A stretch of DNA of 64,000 bases from CAZGUX01 sp964529305 (GTDB taxonomy: Bacteria > Acidobacteriota > Terriglobia > Bryobacterales > Bryobacteraceae): positions 6,966 to 70,965 of the forward strand of contig CAZGUX010000151.1 in assembly GCA_964529305.1 (NCBI GenBank), in the 5' to 3' direction. Under the pieces are notes generated by a model, which had not been told where the DNA came from, did not search any database, and worked only from the letters and a program-made list of their open reading frames with translations. Made by a program: the position numbers and the translations under genes. Positions 26,250-34,234 of this stretch are shown here, piece by piece. Position 1 is the stretch's first letter; each line of letters starts with the position of its first letter.

Positions 26250-27317
26250 TTACACGGCCATCGTCTCCAATGCCTGGATCGTTGCCTTGATGTAACCGTA
26301 GCCAAACGCGAACGCCTGCAGGTACCCGGGATCGTCCGGGTGCGGCGGCATGTGATCCGGCATCAGCATGTACGGGTAGTCCACCTCGTGAAGGGTACGA
26401 GCGACTTGGATCATGTTCATGTCGCCATTGTCGGGATAGACCTCGTAGAAATCGTCCCGCTTGCCGACGATGTTCCGGAAATGCACGTTGAAGATCTTCT
26501 TCCGCGTGCCGAAGTAACGGATCACGTCGTGGATTTCGCGGGCGGGGTCCTGAAGCATCTCCGCGACCGTCCCGACACAGAAATTCAACCCGTGATACGG
26601 GCTTTCCTGAATGGAGACGTACCGCTTCAATCCCTCGACGGTCCCCAGCACCCGGTCGACGCCTCGATATCCCTCGGGCGGAACTCCCGGGTCATGGGGA
26701 TGTCCCATGGCCCGGATCTTGTACTCGTTGCACACCGGGATGACTTTCTCCAGAAAATACGTGATCCGTTCCCAGAAGACGTCTCCAGTCACCCGCCCGG
26801 CCGGAGTGAGCACGCCGGCGTCTTTGACATCTTTCCAGCGCCAGGTGCTGTACCGGGAACCACCGCGCCCCGGTGTAAACCCGCTGCGCACATTGAAGAG
26901 GATGCGAATGATGTACTTGAACCCCGGAATGCCGGCTTTGGAACAGGCGACGATGACCTTGTGCAGGTAGTCGATCTCGCGGTCGCGCTCCGGATGCTTG
27001 CCCAGCGCGATCGCGGTTACCGGCGCCCCATGAATGCGGGGCTGCTCCGCCACGTCCAGGCGGATGCCGAACTTCTCACAGAGTTCCCTGGCGCGAGAGA
27101 GATCGTCGGTCAGGGTGGCCTCCGACCATTTGGCGGGCCAGCCCGCGATATGCTCGACCGCGTGGCGCTTCAAATACTCGAGCGACTCCCGTTCGAGAGG
27201 CTTGCCTTGCGTTCCGACGTGCATGCGAACGGGTCGGCTTCGGCGTCCGCCTGCGGGAGTCTGAGCCGCCGCGGCGCTCGCGGCCACTCCGGTGCTCACA
27301 AAGGTTCGTCGGTTCAT
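26250..27317 (-). CDS. Mannonate dehydratase-like TIM-barrel protein with Tat signal
   Basis: About 355 residues. It begins MNRRTFVSTGVAASAAA, a Tat-type signal, so it should act outside the cytoplasm. The barrel carries UxuA-like segments: MGHPHDPGVP, GLNFCVGTVAEML, IFNVHFRNIVGKRDDFYEV, DNGDMNM and MPDHMPPHPDDPGY, which include probable metal-binding His, Cys and Asp residues. Classical mannonate dehydratase (D-mannonate to 2-keto-3-deoxygluconate) is cytoplasmic, so either the substrate or the location differs. The start at 27317 is the only one that begins with the twin-Arg signal. The AGE-family gene upstream ends 49 bp away on the same strand. Confidence 0.75.
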   Translation of the reverse strand: MNRRTFVSTGVAASAAAAQTPAGGRRSRPVRMHVGTQGKPLERESLEYLKRHAVEHIAGWPAKWSEATLTDDLSRARELCEKFGIRLDVAEQPRIHGAPVTAIALGKHPERDREIDYLHKVIVACSKAGIPGFKYIIRILFNVRSGFTPGRGGSRYSTWRWKDVKDAGVLTPAGRVTGDVFWERITYFLEKVIPVCNEYKIRAMGHPHDPGVPPEGYRGVDRVLGTVEGLKRYVSIQESPYHGLNFCVGTVAEMLQDPAREIHDVIRYFGTRKKIFNVHFRNIVGKRDDFYEVYPDNGDMNMIQVARTLHEVDYPYMLMPDHMPPHPDDPGYLQAFAFGYGYIKATIQALETMAV

Positions 27318-27366
27318 CGGCGCGTCCTCCGCGGCGCAGTGTATCACGCGGGCGGCCCCAAGTTCT

Positions 27367-28524
27367 TCACGATTGCAGCAGTTCCAAAGAAAGAATGACC
27401 GCCCGGGCAAGGTGGAACGGGTCCTTCACCGGAAGTGCGATGAGGTCGGTGACCCGCTCGCCCTTTCGGTCGAGGCGCTGCCACCATTCGCCGTGCTCGC
27501 GCATCGGAAACCGGGCGAAACTCCACTCGTGGATCTTGCGGTACCACTCACCGAATTCGGGCGCGCCGGTCAGGCGGTGGGCGAGCAGGGTGGCATAGAG
27601 CGCTTCGCTGTGCACCCACCACACCTTCTTGTCGGAGTTCCCGACCAGGGGCGTCCCGCGCGAGGTGTCGAGGTTCAGGATGAGGCCGCCTTGCTCATGG
27701 TCCCATCCAAGGTCGAGACACCAGAGGATGATTTCAGCAGCGCGCGCGATGGTAGCCGAATCGCCCCGGCGGCGGGCCAGGTGCATCAGAAACCACATGC
27801 CTTCGATCCCGTGCCCGGGGACGACGTAGGTTCCTTCGGGAGGCGGCAGTTCCTGGTAGTCCGGGCCGAGGAATTCGAGGATCAGGCGGCGCTCCGGCCG
27901 CACAAAGTGAGTCAGGACCTCGGCCGCGAATCGGTCCGCTTGGGCGTCGATGGCGTCGTCGCCCGTCGTGATCGCCAGTTCGCTCGAGACATCCATGAGA
28001 ATCATGGGCACGCCGTGCGCCTTGTGCCCCGCCGGAACCGGGTAGGGCGCCAGGTCGCCGAAATCGGGCGCGGCGATCCGGCGAAGGATGTGCGCGTACG
28101 TTTCGCGAGCGGCCTGGAGGTAGCGCGGTTCGCTGACTGCACGCGCGTACTCGCTGAGCCCGTAAACGGCAAAGCAATCGGCGAAGATGCTGATCGGCCC
28201 CTCGAGAGGCTGCCCTTCCCTCGTCACCGAGTACAGCCAACGGCCCTCGGAGTCGCGGCCGTGCGCGAGCAGAAAATCGGCGGTCGAGCGGGCCAGGTCC
28301 AGAAACTCCGGCCGGGCCTCGATCCGGTTGTGGAGGGCAGACATCATCCACAACCAGCGCCCCTGCGACCAGAGGTACTTGGTCGTATTCAGGAGCCGCC
28401 CCTCCTCGGTCATGGAGCTGAGGATGCCGCCGTATTCGCGGTCCGCGCCATGTTCCAGCCAGAAAGGCACAATGCCCTCGAACAAAAGCCGTCGATAATG
28501 TTGAGAAAGTTCCGCTCGGTCCAT
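27367..28524 (-). CDS. N-acylglucosamine 2-epimerase (AGE) family protein
   Basis: A 385-residue alpha6/alpha6-barrel protein. AGE-family landmarks are FWLEHGADREYGGI, TTKYLWSQGRWLWMMSAL, GPISIFADCFAVYGLSEY and GHGIEGMWFLMHLARR, with conserved Arg, Glu and His that line the sugar pocket. Members epimerise or isomerise free sugars such as GlcNAc/ManNAc, cellobiose/epilactose or mannose/fructose; this one cannot be assigned. The start is the ATG at 28524. Next to an UxuA-like and a GH109-like gene it fits a sugar-utilisation patch. Confidence 0.82.
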   Translation of the reverse strand: MDRAELSQHYRRLLFEGIVPFWLEHGADREYGGILSSMTEEGRLLNTTKYLWSQGRWLWMMSALHNRIEARPEFLDLARSTADFLLAHGRDSEGRWLYSVTREGQPLEGPISIFADCFAVYGLSEYARAVSEPRYLQAARETYAHILRRIAAPDFGDLAPYPVPAGHKAHGVPMILMDVSSELAITTGDDAIDAQADRFAAEVLTHFVRPERRLILEFLGPDYQELPPPEGTYVVPGHGIEGMWFLMHLARRRGDSATIARAAEIILWCLDLGWDHEQGGLILNLDTSRGTPLVGNSDKKVWWVHSEALYATLLAHRLTGAPEFGEWYRKIHEWSFARFPMREHGEWWQRLDRKGERVTDLIALPVKDPFHLARAVILSLELLQS

Positions 28525-28667
28525 CGACTGGATTCTACCGCTCGGCGGCGACGAGGATGCGTGTCCACGCCGGCGACCCACCGATTGCGTTTCATGCGCG
28601 GTTCCGATACGAAGGTTCCAAAGGGAATCGGCGGTCACTTCGGGATGGCCCTTGCAGGAACCTACTT

Positions 28668-29978
28668 ATGAACCGCAGACAGTTTTTTGAGACCGCGGGA
28701 GCGGCAACGCTTACGGCGCAAGCGGAGACAAAGTCCGTGCGGGTAGGCGTCATCGGAACCGGCAATCGCGGCAGCGGGCTGACGCGTACACTGACCCAGC
28801 TTCCGGGAGTGCAGATTCGCGCCGTCTGTGACCCGAATCCGGAGGCGCAAGCCCGCGCCCAGGACATCGTCGCCTCGGCCGGCCAGCCCAAGCCGGAAGG
28901 CTACCAGGGCGATGCGTCGAGCGAGGTGTGGAAGAGGCTTATCGAGCGCGACGACCTGGACGCGGTGATCATCGCCACGCCCTGGGAATTTCACACGCCG
29001 ATGGCCGTCTACGCGATGAAAGCGGGCAAGTACGCGGGAGTGGAAGTGCCGGCCGCCCAAACCATCGACGAGTGCTGGCAACTGGTGGACACACACGAAC
29101 AGACCGGCGTGCCCTGCATGATGCTCGAGAACTGGTCGTTCCGGCGCGACAACCTGGCCGTCCTGAAGATGATCCGGGCCGGCTTGTTCGGGGAGATCGT
29201 TCACTGCCACTGCGCCCATTCGCACGATTGCGTCGGCCACTCCCCGTGGTACTTCGACCGCCAGGGCAAGCCGCGCTGGAGCGGCTACTACCTGATGGGC
29301 CGCAACTGCGATCAATACCCGACCCACAGCCTGGGTCCGGTGCTGAGTTGGATGAACATCAACTGCGGCGATGTGTTCGAGACCATCGTGTCCATGGCGA
29401 ACCGCTCGCTCGGCATCAATCACCAGTTCGCCAAAACCCTCGGGGCCGATCATCCGGCCGCGACACGCCACTACGCCCAGGGCGACATCGTGACCTCCCT
29501 CATCAAAACACGGCGAGGCAACACCATCGTCCTCAACAACGACATGCAACTGCCCCGCCCGTACGACAACCGCTGGATGATCCAGGGAACGGATGGCCTG
29601 TACAGCGAGGAGCGCAACTCGGTGTACTTCTGGCAGCGCAGCCCGAAACCGTACGAGTGGGAACCGTTCGCGCCCTATCAGGACCGCCACGACCACTCCT
29701 GGTGGAAGCCGGAAACCAGGCCCGGCGCACCGCCTGACGACCAGATGGCGCTGGGTCACGGCGGCACCGACCACATGACCCTCCGCCGTTTTCTGATGGC
29801 GGTTCGCAACCGGACCCAGACGCCGGTGGATGTCTACGATTCGGTCGCCATGAGCGTGATCATTCCGCTCTCCGCACAGTCCATCCATCAGGGGAGCCAA
29901 CCCGTGGCGTTCCCCGACTTCACTCGCGGAAAATGGGAGACTCGAAAACCGGCGTTCGCGATGGAGGACAATGCCTAA
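28668..29978 (+). CDS. GH109-like Gfo/Idh/MocA family protein, exported
   Basis: A 436-residue NAD-dependent oxidoreductase fold. It starts MNRRQFFETAGAAT, a Tat-like signal, then the Rossmann motif VGVIGTGNRGSGL. The catalytic half resembles glycoside hydrolase family 109 (alpha-N-acetylgalactosaminidase): LENWSFRRDNLAVLKMIRAG, GRNCDQYPTHSLGPVLSWM and GGTDHMTLRRFLMA. GH109 enzymes oxidise and re-reduce C3 of the sugar using bound NAD. The ATG at 28668 is preferred since it begins the signal. The stop overlaps the next gene by 8 bp. Confidence 0.78.
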   Translation: MNRRQFFETAGAATLTAQAETKSVRVGVIGTGNRGSGLTRTLTQLPGVQIRAVCDPNPEAQARAQDIVASAGQPKPEGYQGDASSEVWKRLIERDDLDAVIIATPWEFHTPMAVYAMKAGKYAGVEVPAAQTIDECWQLVDTHEQTGVPCMMLENWSFRRDNLAVLKMIRAGLFGEIVHCHCAHSHDCVGHSPWYFDRQGKPRWSGYYLMGRNCDQYPTHSLGPVLSWMNINCGDVFETIVSMANRSLGINHQFAKTLGADHPAATRHYAQGDIVTSLIKTRRGNTIVLNNDMQLPRPYDNRWMIQGTDGLYSEERNSVYFWQRSPKPYEWEPFAPYQDRHDHSWWKPETRPGAPPDDQMALGHGGTDHMTLRRFLMAVRNRTQTPVDVYDSVAMSVIIPLSAQSIHQGSQPVAFPDFTRGKWETRKPAFAMEDNA

Positions 29979-30864
29979 GATGGCAAATCCTCTGCTGCTG
30001 CATTCGGTCAGCTATGCCGGCCTGTGGGGCCAGGCGTTTCTGGACGTCGAGAAGGTCATCGAAAAGGCGGCCGACTTGGGCTACGGCGGCGTGATGCTGA
30101 TGGCCAAGCGGCCGCACTTGTCGGTCCTCGATTGCGGCGAAGCGGAACGCGCCCGGCTTCGATCTCTTCTCGAAAAGCGCGGCCTCAACTCCGTCGTCCT
30201 CGCCGGCTACTGCAACCTGACCGGCGACCTGGAGCATACCGAAGTGCCGGTCCGCGAGATGCAGACACTGTACATCACGGAGTTGGCGCGCCTGGCCCGC
30301 GACCTCGGCGCGTCCGTCGTGCGGATCTTCACCGGCTACGAGAATCCCGCCGCGGATTTCACGCGCCAGTGGCGTCTGGTGGTCGACACCCTGAAGGAAT
30401 GCTCCCGCCGTACTTCGGACTTCGGCGTGACGCTCGGCGTCCAGAATCACCATGACATCGGCGTGGGCTATGAAGCGTTTCACGATTTGATTCACGCGGT
30501 GAACGAGCCCAACTGCCGCGCCCTGCTCGACGCCTGGGCTCCGGCACTGCACGGCGACGATCTCACCAAGGCGGCATCCACACTTGCGCCCCTGACGGTC
30601 CACACGACCATCGCCGATTACGTCCTGCGCCCGCGCTACCGCTATCAGCCGGCCCTGGTGAACTACGAACGGCAGATGCCGTTTGTCCAGGCGGTACCGA
30701 TGGGCGAGGGGTTCATTGACTACCGTGCATTTCTCGCCGCGCTGCGGGCCGGGGGTTTCACTGGGACCATTGCGTACGAGATGTGTTCCCCGCTCCAGCA
30801 CGGAGGCTCGCTCGAGACGCTCGATTCGTACGCGCGCCGGTTCCTGGAGTACATGGGGGTGTAG
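29971..30864 (+). CDS. Sugar phosphate isomerase/epimerase (AP-endonuclease-2 TIM barrel)
   Basis: A 297-residue xylose-isomerase-like TIM barrel. Metal-site regions are VVLAGYCNLTGDLEHT, LGVQNHHDIGVGYE (Glu replaced by Gln-Asn in the first Glu position of many relatives), LLDAWAPALHGDD, VHTTIADYV and the terminal GTIAYEMCSPLQHGG with the last Glu. It overlaps the GH109-like gene by 8 bp and probably works on the sugar it releases. An in-frame ATG three codons in (MANPLLLHS) may be the true start. The substrate is unknown. Confidence 0.78.
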   Translation: MPKMANPLLLHSVSYAGLWGQAFLDVEKVIEKAADLGYGGVMLMAKRPHLSVLDCGEAERARLRSLLEKRGLNSVVLAGYCNLTGDLEHTEVPVREMQTLYITELARLARDLGASVVRIFTGYENPAADFTRQWRLVVDTLKECSRRTSDFGVTLGVQNHHDIGVGYEAFHDLIHAVNEPNCRALLDAWAPALHGDDLTKAASTLAPLTVHTTIADYVLRPRYRYQPALVNYERQMPFVQAVPMGEGFIDYRAFLAALRAGGFTGTIAYEMCSPLQHGGSLETLDSYARRFLEYMGV

Positions 30865-30912
30865 AGTGTTCGATTCGAGACCAGTGCTCAGGCTAGAACT
30901 ACAGCCCACTTG

Positions 30913-30929
30913 GTCTAAACTGATTAGAC
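30913..30929 (+). promoter_or_regulatory. Palindromic operator candidate of the toxin-antitoxin pair
   Basis: GTCTAA-actga-TTAGAC is a perfect 6+6 inverted repeat ending 4 bp before the antitoxin ATG. A TAAACT hexamer inside it could be a -10 box. Position and symmetry are typical of self-repressing antitoxin operators. Confidence 0.5.
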
Positions 30930-30933
30930 GGCG

Positions 30934-31188
30934 ATGAATATCATACTCGAAGTGCCCGACTCAGTAGCCAGAAGCCTTCGCGTCCCCGAGAATGAGATTC
31001 AAGAGCGCCTGAAGGTCGAACTCGCGTTGTCGCTGTACGCACAGGGCCTCCTATCGCTCGGCAAGGCGAAGGAATTGGCATCCATGTCGCGTTACCAGTT
31101 TGGAGATCTCCTGGCCCGGAGAGGGATTCCCCGGCACTATGGGGAAACCGAGTTGGCCGAAGACCTAGCCTATGGTCGCGGTCAGTAA
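30934..31188 (+). CDS. UPF0175-family antitoxin
   Basis: An 84-residue protein. Residues 1-25 (MNIILEVPDSVARSL) are a short beta/helix start, and ELALSLYAQGLLSLGKAKEL and YQFGDLLARRGIPRHYGETE match UPF0175, a helix-turn-helix-containing family. These usually precede a DUF3368/PIN gene and act as antitoxin and autorepressor. It overlaps the toxin gene by 17 bp. Confidence 0.85.
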   Translation: MNIILEVPDSVARSLRVPENEIQERLKVELALSLYAQGLLSLGKAKELASMSRYQFGDLLARRGIPRHYGETELAEDLAYGRGQ

Positions 31189-31663
31189 CACTTCACCCGT
31201 CTCCAACCTCGCTTTGATTGGACAGCTACATCTGTTGCGTTCTCAGTTTCAGGAAGTATGGATACCCGACGCCGTCACCAGGGAACTGGAGTTGTTGCCA
31301 AACCCCGACGCGAAAGCAATGATTGAAGACGCCGTCAGAAGTGGATGGCTGCGCCGCCGCACGCTGGCCAATCCACGATTGGCCGCAGTCTTGGCGAACG
31401 ACCTTGATGCGGGTGAGGCGGAAGCCATTGTATTGGCGACCGAGATTCCAGCCGACATCCTGCTGATTGACGAGAAGGAGGGTCGAAGCTACGCCCGGCA
31501 AGCCGGTATTCTCGTCCGAGGCGTGCTGGGTATTCTGATTCGAGCCAAGATGGCCGCCGACATTACCTCGGTAAAATCATCCATCGACGAATTGCGCGAG
31601 ATTGGTGGCTTTTTCGTCTCGCCGGCACTTGAGGAGGAAGTGCTACGGAGTGTCGGCGAGTAG
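31172..31663 (+). CDS. DUF3368 PIN-domain toxin
   Basis: A 163-residue PIN-fold putative ribonuclease. The first strand is VAVSNTSPVSNLALIG (Asn where many PIN domains have the first catalytic Asp; this occurs in DUF3368 proteins). LDAGEAEAIVLATE supplies the central acidic pair, and ILLIDEKEGRSYARQAGI the last. The downstream half has the usual GVLGILIRAKMAADI. It overlaps its antitoxin gene, as expected for a type II pair. A stable hairpin straddles its stop codon. Confidence 0.85.
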   Translation: MVAVSNTSPVSNLALIGQLHLLRSQFQEVWIPDAVTRELELLPNPDAKAMIEDAVRSGWLRRRTLANPRLAAVLANDLDAGEAEAIVLATEIPADILLIDEKEGRSYARQAGILVRGVLGILIRAKMAADITSVKSSIDELREIGGFFVSPALEEEVLRSVGE

Positions 31664-31680
31664 GCCTGTCCCGACACTCC
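31647..31680. terminator. Hairpin between convergent genes
   Basis: GGAGTGTCGG pairs perfectly with CCGACACTCC (10 bp, 14-nt loop) and includes the toxin stop codon. There is no T-run on either side. It lies between the toxin and a convergent gene, so it may serve as a shared terminator or mRNA end-protector. Confidence 0.4.
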
Positions 31681-31689
31681 CTGCGATCG

Positions 31690-32091
31690 TTAACCTCCGG
31701 CGCACAAGGCAATGGCCACAAGACTCAGGGCGCCCAAACCCGCCAACCCTCCCACCACGATCCACCCGATGGTCCGGCCGGTCTTGTGGCCCGGCGATTC
31801 CTTCGCGGCCGCGACCTTGACCGATTTCACGTCGTCGTACGCCAGGGGCACGGAGGTCAGTTTGCCATTCTGGATCGTCTGAACGTTGAAGCCATGATCG
31901 GAAGTCTCCGCCAGCCGGCCCCGAATTCTGAGCCTGGCAAACGTGCGGACCTCGACGATGGAACCGGTAGGAATCTCGAGGAGTTGCTCTTTCGTCGTGG
32001 GGGTGATTCCCTGGCGATTCGACGCCGCCACGGCAATTCCCTGCCCGGCGAGCGCCGTCACGAGAACAAAGGCAAGCACTTGTTGAAGCAT
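31690..32091 (-). CDS. Small secreted protein with Sm-like beta fold, function unknown
   Basis: A 133-residue protein. The signal peptide is at 1-23 (AGQGIAVAAS end). A small beta-barrel-like core follows: IPTGSIVEVRTFARLRIRGR, ETSDHGFNVQTI, and LAYDDVKSVKVAA. The C-terminus (about 107-130) is a glycine-rich TM helix. Strand order and the final YDDVKSV recall Lsm/SH3-type barrels, but this is a visual impression. Similar small proteins are common in Acidobacteria; none known to me has a function. Confidence 0.6.
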   Translation of the reverse strand: MLQQVLAFVLVTALAGQGIAVAASNRQGITPTTKEQLLEIPTGSIVEVRTFARLRIRGRLAETSDHGFNVQTIQNGKLTSVPLAYDDVKSVKVAAAKESPGHKTGRTIGWIVVGGLAGLGALSLVAIALCAGG

Positions 32092-32230
32092 GGCAGACTT
32101 CTATCTCCTTGCCACCATCCCGTGCAGTTCCATTACCGCGACACGATGGCCTTAAAATCAAGGAGATCGCACCTGCTCTGGCGCCAGGGGAATCGGACAC
32201 TGCCCGCTGGTGATTGCAGCAAGCCGCGAG

Positions 32231-33313
32231 TCACATTCCCACAATCGGCCCGAGCATTTCCGTCTCCGCCAGATTCCGGACCATGATATTGAGAAACAGG
32301 CCAGGCGCATCAAGGGAGTCCATCACCAGGCGAAGCTCCTCGGGGCGGAACGAACCCCGTACCAGCAGCGGCTTTCCGCGTTTCTGGATGGCTTGCAGAT
32401 AAGGGATGAGGTCAGCCACCGGAGGACCCAGGGCATCGTTGTTCACTTCGTAACACTGGATCTCGTCGATCTCGAGGATCGCGTCCAGCAGGAACATCGA
32501 GGTGGAATGAAGATGGATGAAGTTGCACGCGAACTGCCGCGCCAGGAACCGGTCGACCGGCTGCACGAGACGCCGGTAGAGCAGCGGCGAGTACACCGCG
32601 GTGGCGTCTTCCTGCATCCGGACAATCGGTCCGGGCGCCCACAGCGAGTATTGGGCGTCGAAATACCCGCCTGCAAACAACGGCACCCGGCGCCACAGCG
32701 CTTCAGTGAAGTCCCGCAGAATCTCAGCGCCCCGTTGAAGCAATTCGGCCGATTCGTCCGGCGAGTCGATCAGGTCGAACAGGCTCTGCGTGTGGCCACG
32801 AACCAGCGCATGGAGATCGGTAGGGCCTAACTCCGCGGAGTGGCTGACCGGAAAGCGCCCGCCCGACTCGGCGGCCAACGCATCGGCAAACTCGAGATAA
32901 CGGCGGAACCAGCCGTTCTCCGGATCGAGGCGTGTGGCCATCGCTTGAGGCCAGGGCAGGGTCGTCTCCTCAGCGAGAAGGTTCTCCGGCAACACGCGTA
33001 GCGGCCGGCCCAGCGCGGCGGGCAGCCAGGGAATCGCGGCCTGTCCGGGACAGGCGCCTCGGATCAGGTCGTCGTCCATCACCTCGCCTTCCCGCAGCAT
33101 CCGGAGATGGTCGTCGAGGAAAGCGGCGGGATCGATCTCGGAATCGGTGACCACATGGTCCTGAGGAAAGGCGCGGCAGACCGCAAACTCCGAGAAAGGA
33201 AACCAGCCAATGGCGGTGAATCCGACCAGCGGCCGGCGCACGCCGGCGCGATTCCAAAACGCCCGGTATCGCGACACCTTTGCCGGGTCGTTGCCGAACT
33301 CGAACTCTGGCAT
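32231..33313 (-). CDS. Uroporphyrinogen decarboxylase-like protein
   Basis: About 360 residues. The fold reads as the UroD/MtaA/CmuA TIM barrel: a WF..GYFDAQYSLWAPGPIV block, the NFIHLHSTSMFLLDAILEID strand with conserved His, and an acidic NNDALGPPVADLIPYLQAIQ region. Bacterial relatives outside haem synthesis are often corrinoid methyltransferases or enzymes of unknown role, and no other haem gene is nearby, so hemE is not claimed. The ATG at 33313 (MPEFEFGND) is preferred over one 27 bp upstream. A repeat element separates it from the ABC operon. Confidence 0.62.
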   Translation of the reverse strand: MPEFEFGNDPAKVSRYRAFWNRAGVRRPLVGFTAIGWFPFSEFAVCRAFPQDHVVTDSEIDPAAFLDDHLRMLREGEVMDDDLIRGACPGQAAIPWLPAALGRPLRVLPENLLAEETTLPWPQAMATRLDPENGWFRRYLEFADALAAESGGRFPVSHSAELGPTDLHALVRGHTQSLFDLIDSPDESAELLQRGAEILRDFTEALWRRVPLFAGGYFDAQYSLWAPGPIVRMQEDATAVYSPLLYRRLVQPVDRFLARQFACNFIHLHSTSMFLLDAILEIDEIQCYEVNNDALGPPVADLIPYLQAIQKRGKPLLVRGSFRPEELRLVMDSLDAPGLFLNIMVRNLAETEMLGPIVGM

Positions 33314-33356
33314 GGCGCCCTGAATATAGCTCAGCCGCACAACGGGGGCAATCCGG

Positions 33357-33404
33357 CGACCTCCGTGCCGCGACCTCCGTGCCGCGACCGTCAGGGAGCG
33401 GTCG
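33357..33404. repeat. Intergenic GC-rich repeat, copy 2, with 14-bp tandem duplication
   Basis: CGACCTCCGTGCCG occurs twice in tandem (33357-33370 and 33371-33384), followed by the palindrome CGACCG-tcagggag-CGGTCG. It shares its core with the element at 26202. It sits between the ABC operon stop and the UroD-like gene. Confidence 0.6.
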
Positions 33405-33409
33405 ACGTC

Positions 33410-34234
33410 CTACTCGCTGTAATGGATCTCGGTCGTGCGGGACCGCATCGCCGCAAACCCGAGAATCGCCGCCGACACCGTTAGCAGTCCCGTGATCGCC
33501 AGCACGGGCGGCGTCGCTTCCACCGGGACCGCGAGCAACGCATCCAGGCCTTCGAGACGTACCGGTGCCGGGCACAGCGATCTCAGATAATGCACCACGC
33601 TGATCTTCTGGAGCAGCGGCGGCAGAAAAGAATTGCCGCCCTCCCAAACCAGGATCACCGCGGCCGGGATCAACGGGTTCCGGATCAGCAACCCGGAAGC
33701 CAGGAAAATCGCGCCGTAGCCGAAGCACGCCAACACCCCGGTCAGCAGGTACCAATAGAGGTGCGCGCGGCCGGGTCCCGTAGCGAAGAAGTCCGCGAAC
33801 TCGACGCCGTGATGATAGCCGATCAGCAGGTACGTCGACACGATAGCGACACCGAAAATGGTCGAGGCGGCCAGCACGCCCGCCAGGTATTTGCCGGCGA
33901 CCACAATCTCGCGGCGTACCGGGGTCAGAAACCAGTAGTGCAGCGTCTTTGACAGGATCTCACCGCGGAAGAGGTTCGAAAACAGACCCACACATCCGAA
34001 AAAGATGCCCAGGCGCAGATAGAACAATTGGAAGATTCCGGCGAACACCTCGAGGTCGGCGGACAACTGGCACTGCGGGTCCTGAATCCGCAGTTGCTTC
34101 AGCGTGTGAAGGCCGGCCACCAGCGTGGGACCGAACGCGAGCAGATAGATCCACCACGAACGCCGGTTGAAAAAGCTTCTCTTCCACTCCAGGCGCACGA
34201 TGGCCTGCAACTGGCGGGAGCGCATGTCGTTCAC
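33410..34234 (-). CDS. ABC-2 type transporter permease
   Basis: A 274-residue inner-membrane protein with six TM segments and an N-terminal cytoplasmic QLQAIVRLEWKRSFFNRRS lead, typical of ABC-2 permeases. The loop LTPVRREIVVAGKYLAG after helix 2 is the usual coupling region. The ATG overlaps the ATPase stop by 4 bp. It is last in a six-gene operon. The substrate is unknown. Confidence 0.8.
   Translation of the reverse strand: MNDMRSRQLQAIVRLEWKRSFFNRRSWWIYLLAFGPTLVAGLHTLKQLRIQDPQCQLSADLEVFAGIFQLFYLRLGIFFGCVGLFSNLFRGEILSKTLHYWFLTPVRREIVVAGKYLAGVLAASTIFGVAIVSTYLLIGYHHGVEFADFFATGPGRAHLYWYLLTGVLACFGYGAIFLASGLLIRNPLIPAAVILVWEGGNSFLPPLLQKISVVHYLRSLCPAPVRLEGLDALLAVPVEATPPVLAITGLLTVSAAILGFAAMRSRTTEIHYSE

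Noticed and set aside
32231..33313. hemE (haem biosynthesis uroporphyrinogen decarboxylase)
   Set aside because: Only the fold matches; no haem genes are nearby and the sequence looks like the UroD/MtaA-like group of mixed function.
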